NCBI RefSeq assembly: GCF_000003855.2
Contig: NW_003101676.1
Coordinates: forward strand, 2,986,796 to 3,050,795
DNA from: Blastomyces gilchristii SLH14081
Lineage: Eukaryota; Ascomycota; Eurotiomycetes; Onygenales; Ajellomycetaceae
Direction: 5' to 3'
Length of the DNA: 64,000 nucleotides
The position numbers and the translations under genes are program-made. Every line of letters starts with the position of its first letter. Position 1 is the stretch's first letter. The notes beneath the pieces are model-generated. The model made no database searches. It saw nothing but the letters and a program-made list of their open reading frames with translations, and was not told the origin of the DNA. Below, piece after piece: positions 24,385 to 34,944 of this stretch.

Positions 24385-25203
24385 CTACCCATGAGAATAT
24401 GTATTCAGAGCAGGCTGGCAGCCCATCAAGATGAGCGTGCAAGACATACCCACTGCTAATCTTCCCCCGCCTCACCATATCCCAAGTCTGCTTATCCGGA
24501 ATGCCATACACCCCCGCATGATACCGCTCGTCAAGAACAATATCCTCCTCGGTAATCTGTTCAGCACCCAACCCAATCTTCTCAGCCGTATCCTTCGCAA
24601 TGCGCAGAACCTGCGCGCGCGTCTCCGCCGGCTTCGCTGAAGCGTCGATGCCAACCACCTTCCTCCTCTTCCCGCCATGCGCGCCCTTCTTCGCCTCCTC
24701 CTCCGGATACAGCTTCTCAATCAACTTAAACCCGGCAACCATCCCCGCCACCGTCGACCCCGTCACCGCACACACAATAACGGTCTCTACACTCCTCCAC
24801 CAACCCCATCGCGGTGGACTTATGCTTGATGCCGAAACCGGACTTGTTAAGACGCACATCCGGCCCCCATCAGCCTTGAGAGCCGGATGTTGCCCACCGT
24901 CTCATAGCCCGGGTACTCCCAGTCGACCCAGTGCTCCGGGTGCGTAGACCCACGTGCGCAGCTGCCGCGGCTACCTGCCGGGTATGGTTGCTTTGGACCG
25001 CCGATGCTGACGAGGGTATCGCAGCGCTGGTCGACGGCGTCGGCGACGAGATATTCAAGTTTACGGGTTTTGTTGCCGCCGTAGGCGAGGGCGGAGTTGA
25101 GATCCTCTCGCTTTGCGTAGATTTAGATTGATACTTTGTTGTTGTTGTTGGTAGTGATGCGGGGTTGGCGGGGTATAGAGGCGAATTTGTCTGGGAGGGA
25201 CAT
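24385..25203 (-). pseudogene. Broken ACC deaminase / D-cysteine desulfhydrase-like gene
   Basis: PLP-dependent fold-type II enzyme family (1-aminocyclopropane-1-carboxylate deaminase or D-cysteine desulfhydrase). Start MSLPDKFASIPRQPRI at 25203. Damage in order: an in-frame TAA just before IYAKRED; the PLP-lysine block GGNKTRKLEYLVADA intact; a 2-nt loss after TLVSIGG, after which QSNHTRQVAAAAAH continues in another frame; a further frame change and missing residues before EHWVDWE; one extra G within the LMGADVRL block; then a large internal deletion joining KHKST almost directly to TVIVCAVTGST, which removes the usual Gly/Ala-rich middle. Near the end the sequence between GIPDKQT and DMVRRG is also lost, and the last residues are frameshifted. 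Changes are mostly indels, not C-to-T transitions, so this is ordinary decay. A badly assembled functional gene is the alternative, but the missing internal blocks argue against it. Confidence 0.85.
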
Positions 25204-26559
25204 TTTTGTTGCTTGCCACTTCCTTCTGTTCGTTTTAATTGATGATGGGTATATTGCTGAGTTTTGGCATCTGAGGTTTGCTTCACTGTATCCATGTACA
25301 CGTGCATGTATAGTACATTACAATTTGTATAGAGGGATAGCGGGGGATAGGACAGTATAGATTATTAGCTAGTTGCTTGATAACCCCCTCTCACGCTCTG
25401 GCTCTGGTCCAACCAGTTAACCCCCTGAAGAGAATGGATACTCTAGAGCCTGGCCAAATAGGGTTGCCGAGGGTGGGTTGTATAGGCACTCATTGTCGGT
25501 AGATAGTAGATCTTCCGCCCCTCAATATAGGCACGGCATTGCCGGTACGATGTACTATGTACGGAGTACATGTACCCGGAGATCATTTCTTGCCAGCTCG
25601 AGCTTCTCGAGCTCATCTGGGCTTGTTGAGCCAAAGCACGGGACACTCAGGTTTCATGTTGCAGAAGTCAAAAGAGAGGGCTGTTTCGAAAGTTCTTCGT
25701 GTGCATCAGAATGCGAGCCGCTGACATTAAAAGTTGCACTTTATACGACAGAACGTCAGGGGGGTTGGCACCATCAAAAGACCACATTGCCGCTGCGCCC
25801 CTCCCCGCCTAGCAACACATTTCCCAAACCACATTGAAAGGGACCCCTTTGGACCTTTTCAAATGTTACGCATCCATCAATATATGGAAGAAGGCCTGAG
25901 GGCTATGTATCTGCATAGGTGGTTTCCTTCACCTTCCCTTTCCTTCCTGAGTTAAAATCTCGCGATCGTTGGTGGTGCGGGACGGGCTGGTGCAGCTCCA
26001 AGAACAGAATGCCAGCCATGCTTCTGAATACGAATCAAGTTGGCAAAGTGGAGGCCTAAATGGCAGCACTCTGCATTCCCAAGGGACGGTCGTTTTCGCC
26101 CCTTGTGGCCTCATTTCTGGAAAATGACTCTGGCCTGAAGAAATACGGCTCCTACCACCCTGCGGTTGTTGTTATCTCCCAGGACACATCCATGCTATAC
26201 GAGCCAATCAAAAAGGGGGCTGTGAAGGTGCATGGCTATTGAACCATCTCCTGACGCTTCGGCACCATTTTGCCTCGTGTCATTCCCGCGTCGACATTGA
26301 GCTTCCAGGATGTGATGTTCGTGTTGTTGATAGTGGTATGCATGAGGCAGGTCCACTTCGCTTCTCATAGCTGAGCCATTGAGTAGCCCTCAGCACTGCA
26401 ATTTAGGAGAGAAGACGGGGAAGAGAAAAGGTATATAATCGGCCATGATGCCCGCATATTTGGGCACTGGCTTCCAGTTCAGAAGGTTGAAATCGACACC
26501 CACCCATATATTACATTTTTTACGTTAAGGCCGAAGGGGGAAAGCCAGACCGCACCTAG
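25204..26559. other. Intergenic region
   Basis: Between the pseudogene start and the promoter of the secreted-protein gene. It contains one copy of the 16-nt motif at 25560-25575 that recurs at 34403. Several frames of 60-120 codons overlap on both strands without recognisable content. Nothing claimed. Confidence 0.5.
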
Positions 26560-26566
26560 TATATAA
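26560..26566 (+). promoter_or_regulatory. TATA box of the secreted-protein gene
   Basis: TATATAA, 107 nt upstream of the start codon at 26673, followed by a pyrimidine-rich stretch. Spacing fits a fungal core promoter with a short 5' UTR; strong TATA boxes often mark regulated genes. Confidence 0.5.
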
Positions 26567-26672
26567 ACCCTTCCTCTCGTTCCTATTATAAAGTCCTTAG
26601 CTAACCTTCTTGGAGAAGGTCGAAAAAAACAAGAACCGGAGCCATCTATACACACATATTCCAGCAAGAAAA

Positions 26673-27242
26673 ATGAAGATTTCCGTCATCGCAACCGGGC
26701 TTTTGCTCGCCATCGCATCCACCACCGATGCCTGGAGCATCCAGCTCAAATCCAGCAGCGGCAAAAAACTCAAAATGCACGGCAGGGACTTCACGAACGG
26801 GAAGTGCATTAACCTGAACAAGGCCTTCTCCGCCAAAAGCGTCAGCTTCAATCCTGCGACGAAATGGCTTCCAGATCCCAAAAATGTATATTTCTACAGT
26901 GGGAAAGGCTGTGAATACAACAACGGCAAGCTTTCAAACAAGCTGAGGAAGTGGACTTGGAAGAAATCTAGAACCATCCGCGCCTACCAGCTCACCAAGG
27001 GATCGAGGAGACGAGACATCGACGGGGAGGATGTGGACGGTGACGATGTCGAGGATTACGTTAACGACGATTTTGACGACGGAGATCAAGCTGTTGATTT
27101 GCACGGTGGGGATGGTGGGGATGATGGGGACGACGGGGATGACGGGGATGACGGGAGTGAAGGGGACGATGGGGATGATGACGACGACGACGATGATGAT
27201 GGAGATGATGGAGAAGACGGTTTGGATGGTGGCATGGGATAA
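26673..27242 (+). CDS. Small secreted protein with poly-Asp tail, function unknown
   Basis: Single exon, 189 aa. I started at 26673 because it opens a typical signal peptide (MKISVIATGLLLAIASTTDA, likely cut before Trp21); an in-frame ATG 63 nt upstream would bury it. Residues 21-110 are basic and aromatic, with only two cysteines (about 45 and 80, one disulfide possible) and the block NVYFYSGKGCEYNNGKL. Then comes a tri-Arg site (residues about 112-114), a plausible Kex2-type cleavage point, and after it a tail of roughly 75 residues almost wholly Asp and Gly. The opposite charges of the two halves suggest a self-shielding or metal-binding arrangement. I do not recognise the family. The tail is coded by near-repetitive GAT/GAC-GGG units and is likely length-variable. 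Confidence 0.75.
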   Translation: MKISVIATGLLLAIASTTDAWSIQLKSSSGKKLKMHGRDFTNGKCINLNKAFSAKSVSFNPATKWLPDPKNVYFYSGKGCEYNNGKLSNKLRKWTWKKSRTIRAYQLTKGSRRRDIDGEDVDGDDVEDYVNDDFDDGDQAVDLHGGDGGDDGDDGDDGDDGSEGDDGDDDDDDDDDGDDGEDGLDGGMG

Positions 27243-28096
27243 GCACCGCCGCTATGAACCCTTTCACCTTCTGTTGTATACTTCCTGTTCCTCTGTTTGA
27301 CATATATGTTGTGAAGAGAGAGAGTTTTAAGAATGTAAATAAGACCTTCCAATTTTTAAGATTCTTTATCAACGGTGTCTCTTAGATTTACCATATCTTC
27401 ATAGTATCAATGTTGAGGTACTTAGCTCTCAAAAACTATGCCACGCTCTGAAATCTGTTCTGAAAACCTGAAAACAATGGGCTAACCAGGGGACTATGAA
27501 CCACTCCGTTGCATCTGAACGATGTACAGCTTTTTCCTACTCTCGTATATTCTGTGCTGGATAAGAAATTCTCATACTTGGAACACTCCAAAATGCCATT
27601 CCACACCCGACGGAACGTGGTGGGTGACTGACGATCGACGATATCGCGTTGTGGGGAGATCAGGGGTTTTTATACGATCTACACAGCAGCCCGAGAAGCC
27701 CATCTTAGGTATCGCCAGAACTTGTTCAGAGTGTCAGTAGTAGTTCACCGTAGCATGCCTACATTGCCGCTGAAGATAGGCTGTAGCGAAGACAAGTGCT
27801 CCCCTGAATAGTTAATACCTAATCGCGGATGGGTATGGTGAGGGATTCATACATGGAGCAATCGTTTGGAACTCCAAGCTTGGCACGGTGGAGATCACAT
27901 GACAAACACGCCAAGAAAATGGAGCTCGAAGCTTCCCTTCCGGCGCGTGGATCGATCTAGACATGGAGATGACCACGAAGCCCTTTATTATACCCGGTCC
28001 ACTACGCTGCGTATTGGGATGAAATTGAAGGATACTCATTTTAATGATAATCACTGATTAGATTACTTTCTCAGAAGGTTTGCAAGCGCAGCAAAC
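27243..28096. other. Intergenic region
   Basis: Holds the 3' region of the secreted-protein gene and the promoter of the G-patch gene. Short frames only; nothing supported. Confidence 0.5.
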
Positions 28097-29402
28097 ATGT
28101 CGTCCCTCTTTCAAAAAGACTCTGAGAGGAACCAAGACGACAAGAGGAATGGCGGCGATGAGGTGGAGGAGGATGACTACATGTCTATGACCATTGTTGA
28201 GCCTCCTAAACCTCATAGGCGCAAGGAAACATACAGTGAAATGCGGCGCCGGAAACAGAGAGAGGTTCGTTAAACCCTATCAGTGTTTTGAAATACCCTT
28301 TATTGTTATTCGCCCTTGCTCATTACATCGGTATTTTTGGCCATAGCGAACAACACTACCTTGGCTTCCGTATACGCGTCTTGAATGAATTACTGACAGC
28401 GTAACCGCGCCTAATCCGCAGGCTGAAGCCAAATCTCGCGTCCCTTCAAAAGCGGAGATTGCTGCAGCAGAAGCTGCTCGAAGGGAAGCCGCGCTGTCTA
28501 CCAGCTCGCTTGACCCTTCGAATAAAGGTTTCCAGATGATGGCGAAACTAGGGTTTAAACCTGGGACTGCACTTGGAAAGGACCGTTCCCCCGAATACCC
28601 ATCCGGTATTGATGAGTGGAATCGGCCGCTGACAGAGCCGCTGAATGTGGTGGTTAAGGAGGACCGAGGAGGCATAGGAATGGATAGTGAGAAAAAAAGA
28701 AAGATAAGGGAGCAGGCCGAACTAGACACGAAAAGAGCCAAAGTTGAGGAAGGTGATTTTAGAGAGCGGGTCAGGCGTGAACGAGAAGAAAAGAGGACCG
28801 AGGCCATGTTCAGCGCCGCGCAAAAAGTCGCCGAAAGATTAGATGCTGAGGAATCTGAACAAGAAGAGGAGAAGCAAGTGGATGGGCAAGATCAAAGAGA
28901 GGATTCGCCCAAGGAGTTTGTGCAAAAAGAGGCCAAATTGAATTCTACTCCACTACATCCATCTGCTGCTTCAAGCAGTTCTAGGCGCCAAACAAAACCA
29001 ACGTCGCAAATCAACATACTCTACCGCGGCTTAGTCCGCGCCCGCGAAGAGAACTTGCGTAACCAGCAAGCTCGCCGTGGACTTTACCAATCGCTCTCTA
29101 CTAGAAACCCAGCGCTCATACCAAACCTGGAAAATCTTCCAACATATAGCGAGTCCGATTTGGATGCAGATGATAGGCTTGCCCTGGGCCGAACAGCAGA
29201 AGGCGAAATTGTTGAGGTTGAATCAGACGAGGATGAAGATGAGGAGCTGAATGAGTTCAACGCACTAAGTCCCCAGGAACGGCTATCCAGATTGGTGGTG
29301 TACCTGCGCGAGAAGTATCGGTACTGCTTCTGGTGCAAGTATCGCTACGAGACTGATGAAATGGAAGGCTGCCCTGGTTTAACAGAAGATGATCATGATT
29401 GA
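28097..29402 (+). CDS. G-patch protein of the GPATCH11 (DUF4187) family
   Basis: Two exons, 28097-28264 and 28422-29402, with intron 28265-28421 (GTTCGT donor, CCGCAG acceptor after a CTAAT branch); 382 aa. Exon 1 gives MSSLFQKDSERNQDD and the acidic EDDYMSMTI block typical of the family. The G-patch is NKGFQMMAKLGFKPGTALGK at about residues 90-109; G-patch proteins activate DEAH helicases in splicing or ribosome assembly. A coiled, highly charged middle follows. The C-terminus (LVVYLREKYRYCFWCKYRY then CPG) carries the Cys-containing DUF4187 domain. The human homolog is nuclear and centromere- or splicing-associated; the partner here is not known. The donor is a weaker GTTCGT, but frame and family sequence support it. 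Confidence 0.88.
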
Positions 29403-31744
29403 GTAAACATTCCTGGCTATATCTTGTATTCGATACATGATACCACTATATGCGTTCTTCGTCATGCTTCTTCGGTCGCGAAGTTGCATTCAACAGATGC
29501 TAGCGCATCTACTGCCGTTCTATGTTCGCAGCGTCTAAGAGGGATGCGACCAAGAAGAGAACGCATTGATATCTCTTTCCTTCCCACTGCCCTTGGACGG
29601 CTTATATTGTGCGCATGCTCTTTACGGTCATCCTCAATTGATCTCTATCATTCTCTCTCCCCTATACGAAGTGCAGAACTACCAGACTTTTTGAACCAGT
29701 TCTGTGACTTGTTACATACGAGGTAATAATCAGACTGGGAGCGTTATGCACTTAATGGGACACCAGAAAGTTTTTAAGACAAAACGGGAGACATCCTTGC
29801 CACGAGCTTCGAGTTCTACAACCGTCAAGAAACGTTTGTTATTAAATGGAGGGGTTAGATAAGCGACTGCAAAACCTGCAGTGAAAGTAACCGCTCGGAT
29901 ACAGCCCAGACATGACACGATCACACCCTCACGGATTCCTTTTAGTTTCATCTGGCACACATCGATCTTCAGAGCGTTCATGGCTCTTTTCACGCGCAAC
30001 GCGAATTTCCTGCCTCATAACGAATCTCGCCGATCAGTCTAGCCATATTTCTTCCCCCGTCGATCATTCAATCGTACCACAGCATTTACTGTCTACTCCG
30101 TTAAGCTTTGGCTCACTTTGATTGGTTGCTCGCCTCAATTGGTCCTCGCTTAACATATTGGCTGGTACGGAACGCCTAGATTGGCAGATACTATTACGCG
30201 AGGAATGATAGGAATGCTCGGGCAGGAAGCGCTGGAAGAACTTTAGGAGCTGAGCATCGCAAAGTAACGTGCTTGCGAATGAAAGAAATGGCCGAAGAGT
30301 CTCGAAATCTAGAAACAAAACTAGCATAGGAATATATGGGAGAAAGATCTATAGGTTCTGTTTCTGCCTCCCTTTGTGCTTGCGCACACTGATTGTAAAC
30401 GGGACGGGTGCAACAGGTCACAGTATCCATCGACCTTCCACTGTCCCACTGGTTCGTTCCAAGACAGGACAGGAGGAGACGGCCCTGGAGGGGCGCGAAG
30501 AGCGGAGATATCTCTCCGCATGAAGAATAGGGCAGGGGCTAGAGGTTTCAATGTTGCCCTTGTGTACATGTACGTGTTTCTCGATCTCGAATTTGTCCAT
30601 GTATGTCATGTACATGTACATACATTACATGGACTTCAGATAACTGGCGCTGTTCCTAGTCGCTTGAAATCAGTTAGTGCCGAGGAACCCTCTACTGCAT
30701 TGGAATGTTATACGCAGAAAGGTTTTGGAGGGAGAAACCTACCACCATTCGCACCGACGCTCCCAGCTTCGTTGCCAGATGGCATGATTGATCATTATCA
30801 TTTCCCCCCGCTTTGTCCTAGGGTTTTGAGTATCAAGAGACAAAGGTCGTTGTCCCACGTCTGTTGCAAATAGAGTCTGAAGATTGAACACTATATGCAT
30901 TTAGTGTTGCATGCACAGTCAAGATACAAGACATAAATGAGGGGATGGACAGGTTCCCCCTCTTATGGGTAATTGAATTTCTATATCATTGCACCCCATA
31001 CCTCCTCAGTACTCCAGTATAGTCCACGCTTGTTGAGAAGACTGCAAGAACGGAGCTGCTATGGACTGGAAACTTATATGCGAGCGGCGACTGCCTATGT
31101 AGTTAAGGTCGGGAACGCAAGAAAGGCATGTTAATACTAAGCAAAAAAGTATAAACGAATGGAAGGGGGTATAAGTGGGTACATTTGTAAACAAGTGTCC
31201 AAGGGTACGTAATGGGCATGGGTCGGATACGAAAGTGTGAAGGACCAGCGCAAAAGAAAATCCCCCAGAATAAAGAGAAAATAAACGAAATAAGGCAGTA
31301 GTAGTATTATATAACTTTTGAGAACAGTGGCAAATGGACGTGCGCAGGGTTCCATGCTCACGCCATGCGTCTCTTTTGACAAGATCAACCGGATCACCAA
31401 AACGCCAACAAACGCCCCCCTAAAAGATAATAAGAATCCGAGCAAATTCAAATGGGGTTGGAGCAGTGACAGCAAATATGGCCGTTGCTGTCGCATATGC
31501 CATCATCATTTGTGTTTTGGCCTGGGTTCAGCCAACAAATTGTCCCTGCCCTGACCCCCGCTTCTGAATTGCTTTCTACCTCCCTTTCTTTCCACCCCCT
31601 AACGAATTAATTGGGTAGTAATCAGTCCTCATAAGTGGGAAGACAAATAGAAGGAAGATACGTAAATTGGGATTAAAACAAGAATCCAACAGAAAAATAA
31701 AGAAGCAAAACGGGAGAAAACCCACAAGAATATGCGGAATTGCT
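29403..31744. other. Long intergenic region, convergent neighbours
   Basis: About 2.3 kb between the ends of the G-patch gene (plus) and the Cys-rich protein gene (minus). Short palindromic TGTACATGTACA-type motifs occur at 30560-30625. Frames up to 165 codons exist on both strands but lack domain-like content. No gene claimed. Confidence 0.5.
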
Positions 31745-32689
31745 TCAGGCACTCTCTACACTCTCCAGCGCCGCCACGAGGCGTTCCATAAGTTCTTTCA
31801 GCGAACGCCTCTTGCACTTCTGCATCGTCTGCATGCAATCTCCACAGATCCGCAGACAGCAGAAAGTACATCGCCAGCGGATCAACTGGTCGTCATTTAG
31901 ACATGTCATGCATGGAACGGGGTATATGATATTATTTGATGGCGATAAATAGCGGTGGGATTGGTAGCAGGAGAAGTGTATTTTCGTAAGGGGCGGAATG
32001 AGGTTTTTCTTCAACCGAGGCTGCTTCCGAGGGGCTTCTTTGTCGTCTTTGGGGGTTGAATCCGGCGTGATTATTTTTACGGTAGGTGTGTCGCATTGGC
32101 TTTCGCTTTTGACTGTGGGTTCTGTAACCTGGGTGCTGGTGCTGCTATTGCTACTGCTATTGATGCTGGTGGCGCTGGCACTGCTGCTGGCATCACTTGC
32201 AACTCGCACCGGGGGAGAGGGTTTATTGAAGCCGTTCATCTCGTTTGGCCTGTTTTTGGTCCCCTCTTGCGGATAGGGAGGTAGTGGCTTCGGAGAACCT
32301 GACGGAGATGGTGTAATGCTCCTAGAAGATAAGTCTGTAGGAATCGATGGTGGGATGAAGCTTCTTGATTTCCTGATAATCATAGACTGGACGTGAGGAT
32401 GAGGGTTGTGTTGAGGTCTAGGAGGAGCGTAAGGGTTCTCCAACCGTGTGCGCGGCCTATCGGGGCGTCCAACAGGCAGGGAATCGGCGAATCTGATATT
32501 GGTCGTCTGTAATGATCCGGTTCGAGACGGGTATTGTCCTTCTGAAGCAGATCGCTGGGATGAAACAATCGAGAGTTCTGAAGTGTCCATTCCAGGTGTT
32601 AACGAGCGCCTGTATCTGCGCGAAAGCAGTGCTTCGTTTGAGGAAAGCTTTAGATCATGGCGGGCAAGCCGATCGTTAATGCGCTGCAT
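31745..32689 (-). CDS. Unknown protein with C-terminal cysteine-rich (zinc-binding-like) domain
   Basis: At least 314 aa from the ATG at 32689. The first 230 residues are disordered and rich in Ser, Pro and Arg, with a Ser/Ala/Thr tract (SSSASATSINSSSNSSTST). The last 65 residues form a dense Cys/His module: FSCYQSHRYL, PVPCMTC, RWRCTFCCLRICGDC, then KCKRRSLKELMERL. The spacing C-x2-C ... C-x2-C ... C-x2-C suggests two zinc sites, treble-clef or RING-like. I do not recognise a named family. An upstream exon may exist: an in-frame AKAERERERNRNLV segment precedes the chosen Met, directly behind a splice-like GGTAAGC, so the true N-terminus could be longer. Location and partners unknown; nuclear or membrane-recruitment roles are guesses. 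Confidence 0.65.
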   Translation of the reverse strand: MQRINDRLARHDLKLSSNEALLSRRYRRSLTPGMDTSELSIVSSQRSASEGQYPSRTGSLQTTNIRFADSLPVGRPDRPRTRLENPYAPPRPQHNPHPHVQSMIIRKSRSFIPPSIPTDLSSRSITPSPSGSPKPLPPYPQEGTKNRPNEMNGFNKPSPPVRVASDASSSASATSINSSSNSSTSTQVTEPTVKSESQCDTPTVKIITPDSTPKDDKEAPRKQPRLKKNLIPPLTKIHFSCYQSHRYLSPSNNIIYPVPCMTCLNDDQLIRWRCTFCCLRICGDCMQTMQKCKRRSLKELMERLVAALESVESA

Positions 32690-34944
32690 AACTAGGTTGC
32701 GATTTCTTTCTCTTTCTCTTTCTGCTTTTGCTTACCAGGGCTGGAATTGATCTTGTTCCTTCGATGCAAGTTGCAGGAAGGTACGATCAAAGAATTTTGT
32801 TATCTCGATCGGAGAAGGAATTGCACATCGCTCGTGGTGTCGCGGTGCCTATAACACTCCGCATTGAGAGTCCCTATCAGGAACACAATGTGTCTCAAAA
32901 CAGACCGTTGTGGTGAATGCAACGGTGAATCTGTACTCCGTACAACAAATTGAATATCAATCATTCACGTATTTCCTGTGTACACAAACTCCACAGGGCC
33001 AGGCCAAGTCTGAATCTTGTTATCCTTTTCGGTACTTATGAACAGCCAGGAACAGATAGGATCGAAAGATATTTGGGCTTGTACCTGGGCCTGATCGATC
33101 TGACACTAATCCTTGCAACCTGCAAGGATTTGCGGCTGACGGGGAAGAATGACAACATTAAACTGATGTTCAAAATTAGAGGCCGTAATGTCGGATTGAC
33201 CAACCTTACTGTGGCTCAGTAGTGCTAGCAATGTGGCCGGATGCGATAGTACGTGATAGGAATGGACAACCACCAATCTGGATGACAAGAGGCAGAAAAT
33301 GGCTTGTTCGACTTGGGCATTTTGCCACCTTGGAATTGGGCATGACGAGACTGAGAATGTAGCGAGGCATGCGTGTTAGGGCTCTGGAAAATGGGAGGAG
33401 AAAGGTAGTCGGCCCATTAGCTCCGACGCCACTGGGAGGGGAGCATCGGCGCTAAAAATGACTTGACGCCTCTCGGTGGAGTGAAATGGATCAAAATCCG
33501 TTCAATTGTCCATCGTCTTTGAACATCGGGGAGCTCAAAGATTCATTTCATCAGATCTTGTTGCCTTCTGCAGGTCTGTCCAGTGGAGTTCCATCTTGCA
33601 TATCAATGGTGTGCGGCCATAGACCATGCAAGAATCAGCGGCAACAGAAAAAGAAAAGAAACCCTCAACGTGTAGTAAAAAGTGAAATAAGTGGTTAAAC
33701 CAACCAAGCCAATTGTGCTTGGGGTATCCGGAACCAAGTCGTTCAATTTAAGCGTTGCAGAAGCAGAGCTGTCTGTCACTAGTTTGTGACCCGAGTGCGA
33801 AGCTGAGAGACGTAGGAAGAAAAAGGGGAGAATGGCGAATCCCCACGCCCCGTAACTTTTTAAGTCCTGCCAGCCATGATACGTGGACCAACAAGCAGCA
33901 AGCCTTCAGATACATAAAAATTATATGTTATCGCACCGCCAGTTGCTGGGTGTCGATCACCATGCCTCTAGCGAGTTGTTCACCATACATAGGAGACAGG
34001 ATCTCAAATTTGGCGGGTGTTCGATTGCGATCTGTGTCAGTCAGTTCAGTATGGCAGGCCTTACTCGCAACCCCAGAAGGAAGGGCTTGATGACGTTGCC
34101 CATTCGCCAAAGTAGTCTTGACATTGTTCTCATGCGAAAATCCAGTCACGAATTCGTCTCGTGTGGGAGCTAAAATCACAGTCTGGACGGACGGATTCCA
34201 ACACGTTCTTAGCTGCATGGACGCACAAATATTTCAGGCAAGGCTGAGTAATATGATTATTGCTCACTAAGCATTTGTTCTTTTAAATATTGAAACTAGC
34301 CGACAGCGTCCTTGCACAGATCGTATCTAAATTTAAATTTAAAAATTTAAACACTACTGGCTGACCTGTTGCAGATAAATGGCGTTGCCAGTCAGACCTA
34401 GGTACGGAGTACATGTACAGTACATAGCTTTAAGGGAGAGAGAAGGGAGAAATAGAGGACGCGCCGCCTAACCTTGCTTCATTGCTCCTGGAAGTAAAAT
34501 ATGCCTACTACCTCTATCATAGTCTGTAAGATGGGGTGTAGCCACTTAGAGCATCTCATTTTCATTGCTGTTTTAAGCTCATTCATCCTGACTATGTGAT
34601 GCAAAATCTACATCACTTTTATTTTAATAATAATATATTTTTCATATACATGTAACTTAGTTGTCATATTTAATAGAGAGGAAGTGGTGGTGGTGGTTGA
34701 TTGCGGATTGTCGCGCGCTAAAGAACGCCGAAGCGAAAACCGGCTGACATTGGCTGGAAACGGCAAAAGCACAACAAACGGTCAACTCCCAATTTCTGCT
34801 GCATCTATTTAACTGCCTCCTGTAGAAGACATTATTTTTGATGCAGGAGTTTACAATGAGTGGTTAGGCTTATGAATATGCCTATAAAGTACATATTTTA
34901 TTTACAAACACTATCGTCTTTAAGCATCTATCCTCCTTTTTGAG
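32690..34944. other. Long intergenic region between divergent genes
   Basis: Shared upstream region of the Cys-rich protein (minus) and the 547-aa protein (plus). Contains TACTCCGTA at 32934-32942, the 16-nt motif at 34403-34418 and AT-rich stretches at 34320-34355 and 34610-34680. No credible gene. Confidence 0.5.

Noticed and set aside
27061..27372. His/Arg/Pro- and Ser/Pro-rich frames opposite the poly-Asp tail
   Set aside because: They are mirror images of the Asp/Gly codon repeat, not separate genes.
30376..30873. 165-codon open frame on the plus strand
   Set aside because: No recognisable content, odd residue composition and overlapping frames on both strands.
33321..33329. TTTGCCACC, a match to the yeast proteasome control element
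   Set aside because: Not near any proteasome gene; RPN1 is 24 kb away. A 9-mer by chance is likely.
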